Of a stretch of 14,225 nucleotides of DNA, positions 1 through 9,600 are shown in pieces. Made by a program: the position numbers and the translations under genes. The notes below the pieces were generated by a model. That model worked only from the letters and a program-made list of their open reading frames with translations. It searched no databases and was not told the origin of the DNA. The stretch is taken from positions 1 to 14,225 of the forward strand of contig JANNXV010000091.1 in assembly GCA_031409815.1 (NCBI GenBank). The letters run 5' to 3'. How positions within the stretch are numbered: position 1 is the first letter of the stretch; the number at the start of each line of letters is the position of its first letter. The DNA comes from JANLUX01 sp031409815. Lineage in GTDB: Bacteria; Bacteroidota; Bacteroidia; AKYH767-A; OLB10.

Positions 1-2080
1 CTTGCACATAAGGTTTCGACTGCGTGAAGGAAGCGTTTGTTACATCAAACTGACGATATTTATTATATGCATAAGATACCACCATATAATAATAAGGACG
101 GTAATTAATTAGTCGTTGACCGGTGAAGAAATCGTTTGTCAAAGAAACTGTATGCTTTAAACCAGCATTTACATTTTCTGTTTTCTTAACCGGTGTCCAA
201 ACATTAAGCGCATTATCATAATTGAAATTTACAATTTCTTTAATGGTATCCTTAATATCGATTTGTAACACCAACTTGGCTTTAGAAATGTCTTCCAGTT
301 CGTTAGCACTAACATTTTTATTCTTTAACTGATATAATTTATATCCTTGGAATTTATAGGAACGTTCGTCATCAGAAAGAGAGATAAATGATCCACCGGT
401 ATCAGGCACCTGACCTGGGATGGTAGGATCTATCTGATTATATCTTTCTACTTTAACACCCTTTGTGTTTTCAAAACTCAAAACCAATTGTTGATCCAAT
501 TCGCGAATCGCCAAATTTGGTGCATCGGGTCCATCTAATACTTTAAAGCAATTATCAAATAAAGCCTGCGCCTTTTGATCTGCAAGTTTTATAAGGTTAA
601 CAGAGGCCAGTGGGCCACCGTTACTTGCTTTCGCCCAAACCACGCCTGTTGTAATATAATTTACAGCACCCGGTGCAAGCGTAAAAGTTCCTGCCGATTG
701 TATAAAACGCATATCGTCTGCCGCTATTCCAGCTGATGACATATTCCAGTCATCTGGAAAATCAGGATCAGTTGAGCCTCCTTTTAAATCGCCCGGAAAC
801 ATATAATTACAAGGCGGTAAAGTTTGATCAGCGCGTCCGTCACCACCATGAACAACCAATAATCCATCTAACCATTTTCCATCCAGATATTGGTAATAAT
901 CATCAGTAACAAACGGGTTTCCATCAGGTGTTTGATTTGTATTTTTATAATACATGAATTTCGACATAATGATTTGCTCACCCGGTTCGTCAATGGTTCC
1001 ATCCTTGTCATTATCAATTCCATCACCTATATCTGCCAACGGACCTTGAAAAAAATCGATACCGCAGGCAGGAGGATTAGTTCCATATCCTGCAGCTCCC
1101 TCATCATCCGGATCACCGTTATAAACAAAACCAAGTCCAAGTTTCACATCGCAACCTACATAATCATCAGCAGCATTTCCCAAATCAGGGTCAGCCCATT
1201 GACCCATATAGGTCTGGTTTAATGCCTCACTTGACCTATTAATCACCTGATATTTACTAAAAGTCATGTTATTAATCTCATCTGCAGTTTTAAATACAAA
1301 TGCCTGCGCCCTAACTTCAATACCAATTGGATCGCTATTGGTTTCACCGTGAATATTACCTACATCATTAAACACCCACCATAAGGTTTTATCACCAAAA
1401 AGATAATCGTTACAAACAGTAGAATTTACTGTTGAATCGAAAGGATAGTCGCCTGATAAATTATAGGCAGGATAATCACCTTTAGTATAGTCATAAATCC
1501 CATCATTGTCAACATCTATAAATGGAGCAAGAAGTGGCAACTCGTTATTAGCTGTTGATCCATTGCCAGGCCATTCCTTTATAACCGGAGTTGCATCGCC
1601 TCCATTCACAAATGCTTCCACTTCTGCTTTTGTAATTTCCCAGAAGCGGTCAAACTCATCGCATCTTGCATCACTAATTGAAGTTAATCCATTCACAGGG
1701 TCTTTACTAATTGGCCCGCCCCAAAAGTCATTAGCTCCTGATTGACGATACGTTTGGGCTGCCACCTTTAGTACATTACTGGCATCGTATCCTGCAATCC
1801 AAACGGCCCCGGTATATAACGAATTTTTATTGCTACCTATGGGTACTTCATAATAATTAATTTGAGCAATTGGATCCCACCACATATCTCCACCATTCAA
1901 TATTTTTGCACGCACATTATTGATATTTAAATCAACTTGTGCGGTGGTATTCGGACAATTTCCGGCAGTAATCTTTTGTGCTTGAAAAGGCACTGGTCGG
2001 GTACCTTTATTTTTGTCGGCATTAGCGATACCTGAAATTAACAGGACGCCTGTGAGAAGTAATAATTTATAGTTTGTCAT
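1..2080 (-). CDS. Large exported surface protein, Bacteroidota NNVRA/GGDMWWD-type, C-terminus beyond window
   Basis: The frame is open from an ATG at 2080 to the left edge (693 codons visible, no stop), so the gene is partial. Residues 1-21 form a clear Sec signal peptide (MTNYK, a Leu-rich core, then ANA before Asp22), which supports this start. The mature part has motifs I recall from a widespread family of large Bacteroidota exported proteins: NNVRAKI and GGDMWWDP near residues 53-68, then VAAQTYRQSG, DFWGGP, WWVFND and PYYYMV further on. Two Asp-rich loops, around residues 189-200 (DVDNDGIYD) and 350-360 (GIDNDKDGTID), resemble calcium-binding thrombospondin-3 or dockerin loops. Such proteins usually end in a type IX secretion sorting domain, but that end is outside the window, so T9SS export is inference. 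It lies 32 bases downstream of the TonB-dependent receptor and is probably co-transcribed with it. The biochemical function is unknown. Confidence 0.85.
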   Translation of the reverse strand, partial: MTNYKLLLLTGVLLISGIANADKNKGTRPVPFQAQKITAGNCPNTTAQVDLNINNVRAKILNGGDMWWDPIAQINYYEVPIGSNKNSLYTGAVWIAGYDASNVLKVAAQTYRQSGANDFWGGPISKDPVNGLTSISDARCDEFDRFWEITKAEVEAFVNGGDATPVIKEWPGNGSTANNELPLLAPFIDVDNDGIYDYTKGDYPAYNLSGDYPFDSTVNSTVCNDYLFGDKTLWWVFNDVGNIHGETNSDPIGIEVRAQAFVFKTADEINNMTFSKYQVINRSSEALNQTYMGQWADPDLGNAADDYVGCDVKLGLGFVYNGDPDDEGAAGYGTNPPACGIDFFQGPLADIGDGIDNDKDGTIDEPGEQIIMSKFMYYKNTNQTPDGNPFVTDDYYQYLDGKWLDGLLVVHGGDGRADQTLPPCNYMFPGDLKGGSTDPDFPDDWNMSSAGIAADDMRFIQSAGTFTLAPGAVNYITTGVVWAKASNGGPLASVNLIKLADQKAQALFDNCFKVLDGPDAPNLAIRELDQQLVLSFENTKGVKVERYNQIDPTIPGQVPDTGGSFISLSDDERSYKFQGYKLYQLKNKNVSANELEDISKAKLVLQIDIKDTIKEIVNFNYDNALNVWTPVKKTENVNAGLKHTVSLTNDFFTGQRLINYRPYYYMVVSYAYNKYRQFDVTNASFTQSKPYVQ

Positions 2081-2112
2081 CGGTGTAATTTTTTTTGTTG
2101 AATAATTATGAA

Positions 2113-5100
2113 TTAAAAATTAAACGCAACTCCTAATCTTGCTCTACGAGGTATGCTGTAATTATTAGGGTTTTTTAACTTGAGATTATACTGGTCAACA
2201 AAAGCTTGTGGATCTCCTTTTGATTCAGCTGACTGCTGTCCGTCAAGCGATTGAATATATCCATCATCTTCTGCATTACCTGTTACACGATAAACGTTAA
2301 CCACGTTCTTGGTACTAAACAAGTTTTGTATTTGCAAATAAATTTCAACGTCAGCCGTTTTCTTGCTTCCTATTTTGACTTCAAATACCTTATTTATTCT
2401 CATGTCAGTTCTAAACTGCCATGGAGTGCGCGAACCATTTAAACCACCTTCCACTGCACGCTGACCATTATCTTGCCATCCAATTGCGTTGGCTTCTTGT
2501 GTTGGGCGGCTTTGGTTGGTATATGGAGTTCCAGAGTTTACTCTAAATACAAAGTTCGCACCCACGTTTGCAAAAAATTGCTTGCCAAACCAAATAGGTC
2601 CGTTGTAATCCGCACCGCTTTGATAACGATAGTCTAATGAAGCCACCAAATTGTGGCGTTGATCAAAATCGAGTGGGTAAATAATACGGATATCTGGTTG
2701 ATCCGTTTGTGTTAATTCTAAGTTAGTATTTGCACCTGAACCTGTTCCGTCAGCAAACTGCAAGGTGTAACTTGCGTTCAATCTTAGATTACCTGTTCTA
2801 CGCATATCATAAGCCAGCGTTAAACCTTTAACCGTACCAAAGTCGATATTATCATAAGTGGTATATCCGTAAGGATATGCAAATGCAAGCTTTCTAACTT
2901 GAATTTGGTTTTTCAATTCACGATAAAAAGCAGAAATGGTAACTGCTGAACTTTTACTAACGGTTTGCTTAAACCCAATTTCATAGTCGGTTGTTTTTTC
3001 CGGTTTCAAGCCACCATTATTAACTAATGGAGCACTTTGTGCTAAAGTGAAGTAATCAATAGGATCTAAACGCAAATTGCTCGAAGGACGTTGAGTTAAC
3101 ACATCGTAATGTGCAAAAAACAACGCCTGATCACTAATAGGAAATGAGAAAGCAATACGTGGCATAATACTGTATTGTGGTGTATAATCTTCAAACACAT
3201 TATCAATATCCCAGTCTTTAGAAGCAAAAGTTGATTGCGGATTGCTTTCAGTGCTAGCCACAAATAATTTACCACTTCCTGCTGCTTGTTGAACCAAAAT
3301 ATCGGGATTAGAAACAATTCTACCATCCTTATCATACCAAACATCTCCATCACGATAACCAATTACAGTACTATAATCGTTTGGAACTGAGAAGTAAGGG
3401 ACAAAATCATCACCAATATTGCCTGGAGTATTTGCCAGCCCGCCTGGAACATTACCAACCGTATAAGCAGGGGTCATTAAATATTTATCTTTTAATTGTT
3501 TTTGATTAGCATCAAAACGATCAACGCGAAGACCTACGTTAAAGTTTAAATTATCAATCGCAAACTTATCTTGTATATAACCTGCCATGTAAACTGGTCT
3601 AAATGCACCAATATCACGCGTATAGCTACCATTCACTTTTTTGGTGAAGAAATCTTTAAAGGTTGGATTCTCATTAAACTTCTCTCCTGTGTAATCATAT
3701 CCATAATATTGAGTGATATAATTATTGGTGATTAATTCATCAGGACTAAACATAGAAACAGATAGTTGATCAGGTGACAAAGCATCCAAATCAATATAAG
3801 TGTTATTAGCCAAACCTAAACTTTTGCGCAACTTCTCATAAAAACCATCTACCGTTTGTCCTTCTAAAGTGGACGGGGTGTAACCGGAAGGATAATCGTA
3901 GTAAGTGATACCATTTATTTGATACACGGTTGAATCCTGACCATAATCTGCAGCAATAAAGTTTGAGTTAGTAACTTGTCTTGCTTGTGTCCATAAGCCT
4001 CTAGGTGCAATCAAATAATCACGGTCGATACTTTGTTCAAATTCAAATCCTAACGACAAAGCGTGGTCTTTAATATCAGCGTTACCATTTAAAGTAATAC
4101 GGTAACCGGTTGTGTTCTGATGACGATAGGTATTACGAGGGTTACCAATATTATCCCACATACTCCATACTGTGCCTGGTGCATCACCGTTTCTTAAACC
4201 ACCAGCACCTTGATAAACACTAAGCGCATTTACGGTGTTAGCACTTGACAAACCAAACACGTTTAATAAACTATCAGAATACGCACCACTAGCTATACTC
4301 TGATTGTAAAAATCGGTAAAGAAATTAGCAGCTGTTTGTGTATAGTTAGCAGTATATGGATTTGCATCTCCAGGGGTATAATTATAGGTGTAATTATATC
4401 CGGAAAGTCTGAACGAATCCCTTACTGCATCAGTATCAAATGAAGTATATCTTTTATCAGTAGTAGCTAAATCAAATTTTCCAACATATCCATAAGCAAA
4501 TAAGTTATCCTTATGTTCTCTATCTTGATTAACGATGTTTTGCGAAGTGTATTCAGCCTGTAAACTAATGTAAACATTTTTAACTGTCGATTCGTTTTTT
4601 GCATCTTCACTACCAAATGTTGAACCTATCTTTTGGGTAATCCTACCAAAAACACGATAATTGGTTTCAGCAATTTGTGGGTTCTCATTAAAGTTATACA
4701 TCGATCTGCGCAAGAAAAGTTGAGGATCAAAATCAGCATCGAATGCACTGCGATCATTATAATCGAAGGTCCCACCAAAAGTTACAGTTGTATTGGTTAC
4801 CGGTTGATAGTCAAACTTAGCAGTGAAACGATAGCCTGTTTGTTTAACATTATTTCTAACCTTTACCTTTTCAAAATCATCGGCTCTAAAATATTCTGGC
4901 TTAGCAGAGTAACCGTAAGCACCGGCTCCCACTGCACTTGGATTATTAAATACCGGAATTATTGGTTGTGCTTTCAGATCATCATATAAATCATCACGTA
5001 ATTTACTCATTCCAATTGCTGAAGGATTAGGATCTCTTTCAGTCTGGTATTCACCACTTAAAAAGAAACCAAGTAAGGTACGTGTACTACCATCTGCTTG

Positions 5101-5889
5101 TTTTTTACCTAAAATAGGGCCCGACAAGTTTAAAGAAACAAGATTGTAACCATATTTATCAAACAACTCTGATGTTACTAATTCAACACCACCGGCAAAC
5201 TCTTGCGATGGACCGCGAGTTGTAATACTAATAATACCTCCTGTTGCATCACCATATTGTGCCGGCAAACCTCCGGTAACTATTGTTACCTGCTCGATAC
5301 CTGCTTGAGGCAATCTTTTCGAACCACGAATTCGAACACCATCCACATAATAATCCGTTGCATCATCACGAGAACCACGCACGTTAACATCATCACCATC
5401 ATCTTTCTGCAAAACACCGGCAGTAGTAGATGCTACAGATCTAACATCTCGTGTTGGTGCTGCGGCAATTTCTTCACGTGTGATGGTTCCACCCTGAGAG
5501 GTATTACCTTTATCAATCAAAGGAACTTTGTATTCGATAACCTCAACGGTATTCAAGTTAACCGCATTCTTTGATAGAGCAAGATCCTGATAAGTAATTT
5601 TATCAACGGAAACCAAAACATCGTTGATCACGATATCGTTGTAACCAATGAATTTTACTTTAATGGTGTACTTACCTGCTTGTAATGGCTTGATGGTGTA
5701 TTCACCATCAAAATCGGATTGAGCTCCACCTGCCTGCTGGCCGCTTGCTTCGGCAACAATAGTGGCAAATGGAATGGGCTCTTTGGTGGCTTTGTCAATT
5801 ACTTTGCCCTTAATTGCTCCGGTTTGTGCGAGTGCCCCAAGGCAGCTAAAAACAAAAAGCACACATGTTAAGTAGATGTTTCTTATCAT
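2113..5889 (-). CDS. TonB-dependent outer-membrane receptor with carboxypeptidase-D-like N-terminal domain
   Basis: A 1258-residue protein, within the large size class of Bacteroidota TonB-dependent receptors. Residues 1-21 are a signal peptide ending ALA before Gln22. Residues about 24-110 form a carboxypeptidase-D regulatory-like beta domain (GKVIDKATKEPIPFATI, then DFDGEYTI and GYND). Residues about 130-230 are the plug, with ITREEIAAAPTRDV, NVRGSR, YYVDGVRI and GGLPAQYGDATGG. The rest is a beta-barrel rich in Tyr, Asn and aromatic strands, and it ends in RLGVAFNF with a C-terminal Phe as expected for outer-membrane insertion. Receptors of this class import a ligand with energy from TonB-ExbBD. 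The substrate cannot be told. There is no SusD gene next to it; instead the downstream gene encodes a large exported protein, so the two probably act together at the surface. The reading frame is intact. Confidence 0.95.
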   Translation of the reverse strand: MIRNIYLTCVLFVFSCLGALAQTGAIKGKVIDKATKEPIPFATIVAEASGQQAGGAQSDFDGEYTIKPLQAGKYTIKVKFIGYNDIVINDVLVSVDKITYQDLALSKNAVNLNTVEVIEYKVPLIDKGNTSQGGTITREEIAAAPTRDVRSVASTTAGVLQKDDGDDVNVRGSRDDATDYYVDGVRIRGSKRLPQAGIEQVTIVTGGLPAQYGDATGGIISITTRGPSQEFAGGVELVTSELFDKYGYNLVSLNLSGPILGKKQADGSTRTLLGFFLSGEYQTERDPNPSAIGMSKLRDDLYDDLKAQPIIPVFNNPSAVGAGAYGYSAKPEYFRADDFEKVKVRNNVKQTGYRFTAKFDYQPVTNTTVTFGGTFDYNDRSAFDADFDPQLFLRRSMYNFNENPQIAETNYRVFGRITQKIGSTFGSEDAKNESTVKNVYISLQAEYTSQNIVNQDREHKDNLFAYGYVGKFDLATTDKRYTSFDTDAVRDSFRLSGYNYTYNYTPGDANPYTANYTQTAANFFTDFYNQSIASGAYSDSLLNVFGLSSANTVNALSVYQGAGGLRNGDAPGTVWSMWDNIGNPRNTYRHQNTTGYRITLNGNADIKDHALSLGFEFEQSIDRDYLIAPRGLWTQARQVTNSNFIAADYGQDSTVYQINGITYYDYPSGYTPSTLEGQTVDGFYEKLRKSLGLANNTYIDLDALSPDQLSVSMFSPDELITNNYITQYYGYDYTGEKFNENPTFKDFFTKKVNGSYTRDIGAFRPVYMAGYIQDKFAIDNLNFNVGLRVDRFDANQKQLKDKYLMTPAYTVGNVPGGLANTPGNIGDDFVPYFSVPNDYSTVIGYRDGDVWYDKDGRIVSNPDILVQQAAGSGKLFVASTESNPQSTFASKDWDIDNVFEDYTPQYSIMPRIAFSFPISDQALFFAHYDVLTQRPSSNLRLDPIDYFTLAQSAPLVNNGGLKPEKTTDYEIGFKQTVSKSSAVTISAFYRELKNQIQVRKLAFAYPYGYTTYDNIDFGTVKGLTLAYDMRRTGNLRLNASYTLQFADGTGSGANTNLELTQTDQPDIRIIYPLDFDQRHNLVASLDYRYQSGADYNGPIWFGKQFFANVGANFVFRVNSGTPYTNQSRPTQEANAIGWQDNGQRAVEGGLNGSRTPWQFRTDMRINKVFEVKIGSKKTADVEIYLQIQNLFSTKNVVNVYRVTGNAEDDGYIQSLDGQQSAESKGDPQAFVDQYNLKLKNPNNYSIPRRARLGVAFNF

Positions 5890-5945
5890 AGGATTTGTGT
5901 TATTGTATAATCGGTGTTAATGTTATGTTAAATTTATCACGTGGG

Positions 5946-5978
5946 TAAAAATAGAAAACTTTAAATGGAATTTCCAAA
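5946..5978 (-). promoter_or_regulatory. Candidate Bacteroidota promoter for the TonB receptor operon
   Basis: On the minus strand a TTTG element (5978-5975) is followed 21 bases later by TATTTTTA (5953-5946), which matches the Bacteroidota -7 consensus TAnnTTTG at all but the last base. The spacing fits the known -33/-7 arrangement, and the site lies 56 bases before the receptor start. An 11-base palindrome, TGGAA-T-TTCCA (5966-5976), lies between the two elements and could be an operator. This is motif matching by eye in an A/T-rich region, so it is tentative. Confidence 0.3.
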
Positions 5979-6026
5979 TGCTTTTTTCATTTTTACTGAA
6001 ATCTGACCTGCCAATTTTTTCGATAA

Positions 6027-6437
6027 CTATACAGGTCTGAGAATTTCTGAAAGTAAAATTGCTTTGCGCCAATCAACATTTCCCTCTCTAATATCGTCAG
6101 CTAAAGTGGTGCTAATCTGCAATCCATTTTGTTCCACATTTGCATTGATCTTTTGTTCTGTTTTAGTAGAAGGACTTTTTTCTACTTTGTCATCAAATGA
6201 CTTTATATCAGCCTGAAATTCTTTATTAACAATTGTTTTCTGAACCGGTTTTTGCTTAACAGGCTTTAGATCTGATGGACCTTTTTTTAAGATTTCAGGC
6301 TCAAGAGTAGTAACTTCTTTGCTCTGTAATTCCTTCTTTTTTTCATAATATTTAAACAGCAGCCATAAAAAAACAGCGCCAGCATAAAACAATGTTTTAA
6401 ATTCCATAATTTGTTGCGAGGGGTGAAAATTATACAT
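6027..6437 (-). CDS. Small membrane-anchored protein of unknown function, Bacteroidota-type SEIL tail
   Basis: The frame allows a start at 6437 (136 residues) or at an internal ATG at 6407 (126 residues). The second start puts the hydrophobic helix directly at the N-terminus (MEFKTLFYAGAVFLWLLF, residues 11-28 of the long form), which is the usual layout for such proteins, so I prefer it slightly. The helix is followed by KYYEKKKE, so the positive-inside rule places the rest in the cytoplasm. A polar, Lys/Pro-rich linker (about residues 40-105) looks disordered. The C-terminus, VDWRKAILLSEILRP, is compact and resembles the conserved tail I recall in small Bacteroidota hypothetical proteins. 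It is divergent from smc and co-directional with the receptor, 137 bases away. No function can be assigned. Confidence 0.7.
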   Translation of the reverse strand: MYNFHPSQQIMEFKTLFYAGAVFLWLLFKYYEKKKELQSKEVTTLEPEILKKGPSDLKPVKQKPVQKTIVNKEFQADIKSFDDKVEKSPSTKTEQKINANVEQNGLQISTTLADDIREGNVDWRKAILLSEILRPV

Positions 6438-6485
6438 TTTTTCAACAATAAACCATTTATCTACGAAAAGCCGAATGCTAATTTT

Positions 6486-6493
6486 TAATTTTG
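6486..6493 (+). promoter_or_regulatory. Candidate -7 element upstream of smc
   Basis: TAATTTTG is an exact match to the Bacteroidota -7 consensus TAnnTTTG. It would give an smc leader of roughly 115-120 bases that contains the inverted repeat at 6565-6596. I see no convincing TTTG -33 element at the right distance, so the call is weak. Confidence 0.2.
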
Positions 6494-6564
6494 CACTTAA
6501 CAGTAACTTTTGCTTAAGTAACCTAAGACAATATTAACATAGTCTTTTTTTTACTAAGCATATA

Positions 6565-6596
6565 GAAATTTGCAACTACCACTTAATGCAAATTTC
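6565..6596. repeat. Perfect 10-bp inverted repeat in the smc leader
   Basis: The arms GAAATTTGCA (6565-6574) and TGCAAATTTC (6587-6596) are exact reverse complements separated by 12 bases. The arm centres are 22 bases apart, about two helical turns, as for a dimeric operator. In RNA it would form a 10-pair hairpin with a 12-base loop ending 20 bases before the smc ATG. No T-run follows directly, so a terminator is unlikely. It could be an operator for smc, for the divergent small gene, or for both. Confidence 0.55.
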
Positions 6597-6616
6597 AGAT
6601 TTAAGAAATAAATAGT

Positions 6617-9600
6617 ATGAGATTAAAATCATTAGAGATTAAGGGATTTAAAAGTTTTGGTGACAAGGTTACCATTCACTTCGATCAAGGTGTAACTTCA
6701 ATCGTTGGCCCAAACGGTTCAGGCAAATCAAATGTAGTGGATGCTATGAGATGGGTTTTAGGAGAACAAAAAACCAGGATGCTGCGTTCAGAAAAAATGG
6801 AAAACATTATTTTCAATGGCACCAAAACGCGTAAACCGGCCAATCTTGCAGAAGTAAGTTTGACATTTGAGAACAACAAACAAATTCTTCCAACTGAATA
6901 TTCATCCGTTTGCATCACACGAAGATTGTTTAGAACCGGAGAAAGCGAATACCTCTTAAACGGAGTTGCGTGTCGATTAAAGGATATCAACGATTTATTT
7001 TTAGATACCGGAATCGGTTCTGATTCATACGCCATCATTGAACTCAATATGGTGGATGACATTTTAAAAGATCGAAACAATACCATTAAAACGCTATTGG
7101 AAGAGGCAGCTGGTATTACCAAATATAAGATTCGCAAAAAACAAACTTTTCAAAAATTAGAAGAAACGGATAACGATTTGAATCGTGTGAACGATTTACT
7201 TTTTGAAATCGAAAAAAGTTTAAAGCAATTAGAATCACAAGCCAAAAAAACCGACCGCTATTACCGTATAAAGGAAGAATATAAAACCATCAGCACTGCA
7301 CTGGCAATTTTTAATATTCAATCGTACAGCGAACGATTGAACAACTTGCAACAACGCGAATCAGAACAAGGAAATAGCAAAAGCGAATATTTAATTGAAC
7401 TTGAAAAACTCGAAGAAGAATTAATTACACTGAAGCAAACCAGTGGTGAAAAAGAACAGGAGTTTTCAGGATTTCAAAAAGCATTGAATGAAAAATTGCT
7501 AGCCATTACACGTTTTGAGAACGAAGAAAAAAACAGAGCTGAAAAACTAAACTATCTTGTTGAAAAGCAAAAACAATTACAGCAGCAAAACGAACAAGAT
7601 GAGAAAACCATGGTTGATGTTAGTAACAGCATCAACCAGATGAATGAAGAAAAGCAGCGGGAAGAAAACCGGTTAAAGCAAATGGAAGAAGAGTTAGTGG
7701 TGTTTAAAGTTGAGTCTGAAAAAAGTCGCAGCGAATACAATGCCTCTCTTGTTACCATAAAAGAAGTGAATGCAACTATTCATCAATTGCGCCAGTCAAT
7801 CAATGAATTTGAAACCCGACAAGCAGTTAGGCAAACCAGGTTCAATTCAATTGGTGAAGAACTAAAGAGATTACAAAACCAAAAAGAAGAAGGCGTCAGC
7901 AAACACGCACTAATGGAACAGCAGTTGAACGAACTGATTCCTCAAAAAGAAAAAGCCGACAACGATTTAAAAACCTTAAAACAATCACGCTTCGAAAGTG
8001 ATGACAATATTAAGCAAATTGAATTGCGCATTAAAGAGTTGAATCAGGTTTTGCAAACAGAGGTGCGCAAAATGGATGCTCGCAATAACGAATATCAATT
8101 GACCAAAAATTTATTAGAACAAATGGAAGGCTATCCCGAATCCATTCGTTTTCTAAAAAAGAATAATTCGAAATTTAAACAAGCGCCCTTACTTTCTGAA
8201 ATTATTGTTTGTAACGAAGAATATAAAGTTGCTATTGAAAATTATTTAGATCCTTTTCTCAACCATTTTGTAGTAAACACCATTGAAGAAGCTTGGGAGG
8301 CTTTGCATATATTAAGTGATTCAGCCAAAGGTCGTGCACATTTTTTTGTTTTAGACACACTTAAAAATTATCAACCGCATCAGCCAAAAAATATTGATCA
8401 TTGCTCATCAGCGTTAAACGTAATAGAAAACAATTCACACTTTGAGAAACTGTTTAATCTATTGCTTTCACATGTTTATATTGCTGAACACGATGCTGCA
8501 TTAAATCAATTTGATGGTGATGATGATAAAGCGTTGGTGATTTTATCAAAAAGCGGTAATTTTTTACGTCAGAAATATACCTTAGGTGGTGGCTCAGTCG
8601 GATTATTTGATGGAAAACGCACAGGTAAGTTTAAAAACCTGGAGCAACTTGCCGATAAAGTTAAAGAACACGAAAAAATAATAGATCAATACAAAGAACA
8701 GGTTAAAGAGTCGGAACAACAATTAACTGAATTAAAAAGCAAAGCTCAATCTGCTCAACAGGATATCAATCGACAGGAATCAGAATTTATTCGTCTTACC
8801 GGTCAGGTGAATTCCTTGCAAAGCAACCGCGATTTTTTAGCCAATGGTTTTAATGTACTGCAAATAAATATTGATAAACTCTCTGAGGAATCTGCCGCTA
8901 TAATAAGAATAGTGGAAGAAGAAAATGCCAACTCCGATATTTCGCCTGCCACCATAAAGACGCGTTTGCAAAATCAAGAGCAACAATTAAATGTTCAACA
9001 GGAGTTATCGGCACAACTTCAACGCGAGAGCGGTGAAAAAAGCCAGGCATTTAACCAACACAATATTTTGTTTTTGCAACAACAGAATCGAATTCAAAAT
9101 TTAACACGCGAACTTGGATTCAAGCACAACCAGAGTGCAACACTGGTGAAAAATAAAGAACAATATGCACTGGAGCTTGAAACTATAAAAGCTCAAACCG
9201 AGCAGCTATTGGGCAGTATTGAAACAAGCAACGTAGATTTGAAGCAACTGCTTGTTGAACGCACCGAAATGGAAAAACAGTTACAAGAACTGGAAAAGGC
9301 ATATTTTAAATCGAAAGGTGATATTGAATCAAAAGACAAAAACCTTAACGAGTTACGTAAAAAGAAAGAACAGGCCGACACTTTAATTCAAAGCGTTCAT
9401 GACGAATTAAACGAACTTAAATTGCAAATGAATTCGTTAAAAGAACGATTAAATATTGAATTCTCTATTGACATCAATGATTTGCTTAATGAACAGCCAG
9501 ATGAAAATCTAAACGAAGAAGAATTACGTCCACGTGCTGAAAAATTGCGTAAACAAGTAACTGAATTTGGGCCAATCAACCCAATGGCGTTAGAGCAATA

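Noticed and set aside
890..1745. Plus-strand open frames opposite the exported protein
   Set aside because: The minus strand has a continuous 693-codon frame with a signal peptide and family motifs, so these are antisense shadows.
1..5889. Polysaccharide utilisation locus (SusC/SusD)
   Set aside because: The partner of the receptor has no lipoprotein signal and none of the SusD features, and no glycoside hydrolase or hybrid regulator is present.
6005..6037. GACCTG/CAGGTC inverted repeat at the end of the small membrane-protein gene, considered as a terminator
   Set aside because: The stem is only 6 bases with a 21-base loop, overlaps the stop codon, and has no T-run on the minus strand.
6525..6552. 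AAGAC/GTCTT stem followed by a run of T, considered as an intrinsic terminator upstream of smc
   Set aside because: The stem is only 5 bases with a 12-base loop, and no plus-strand gene lies upstream to be terminated; chance is likely in A/T-rich DNA.
6685..7137. A 150-codon open frame on the minus strand inside smc
   Set aside because: It is antisense to the highly conserved SMC head, shows no domain features, and looks like a shadow of the coding bias of smc.
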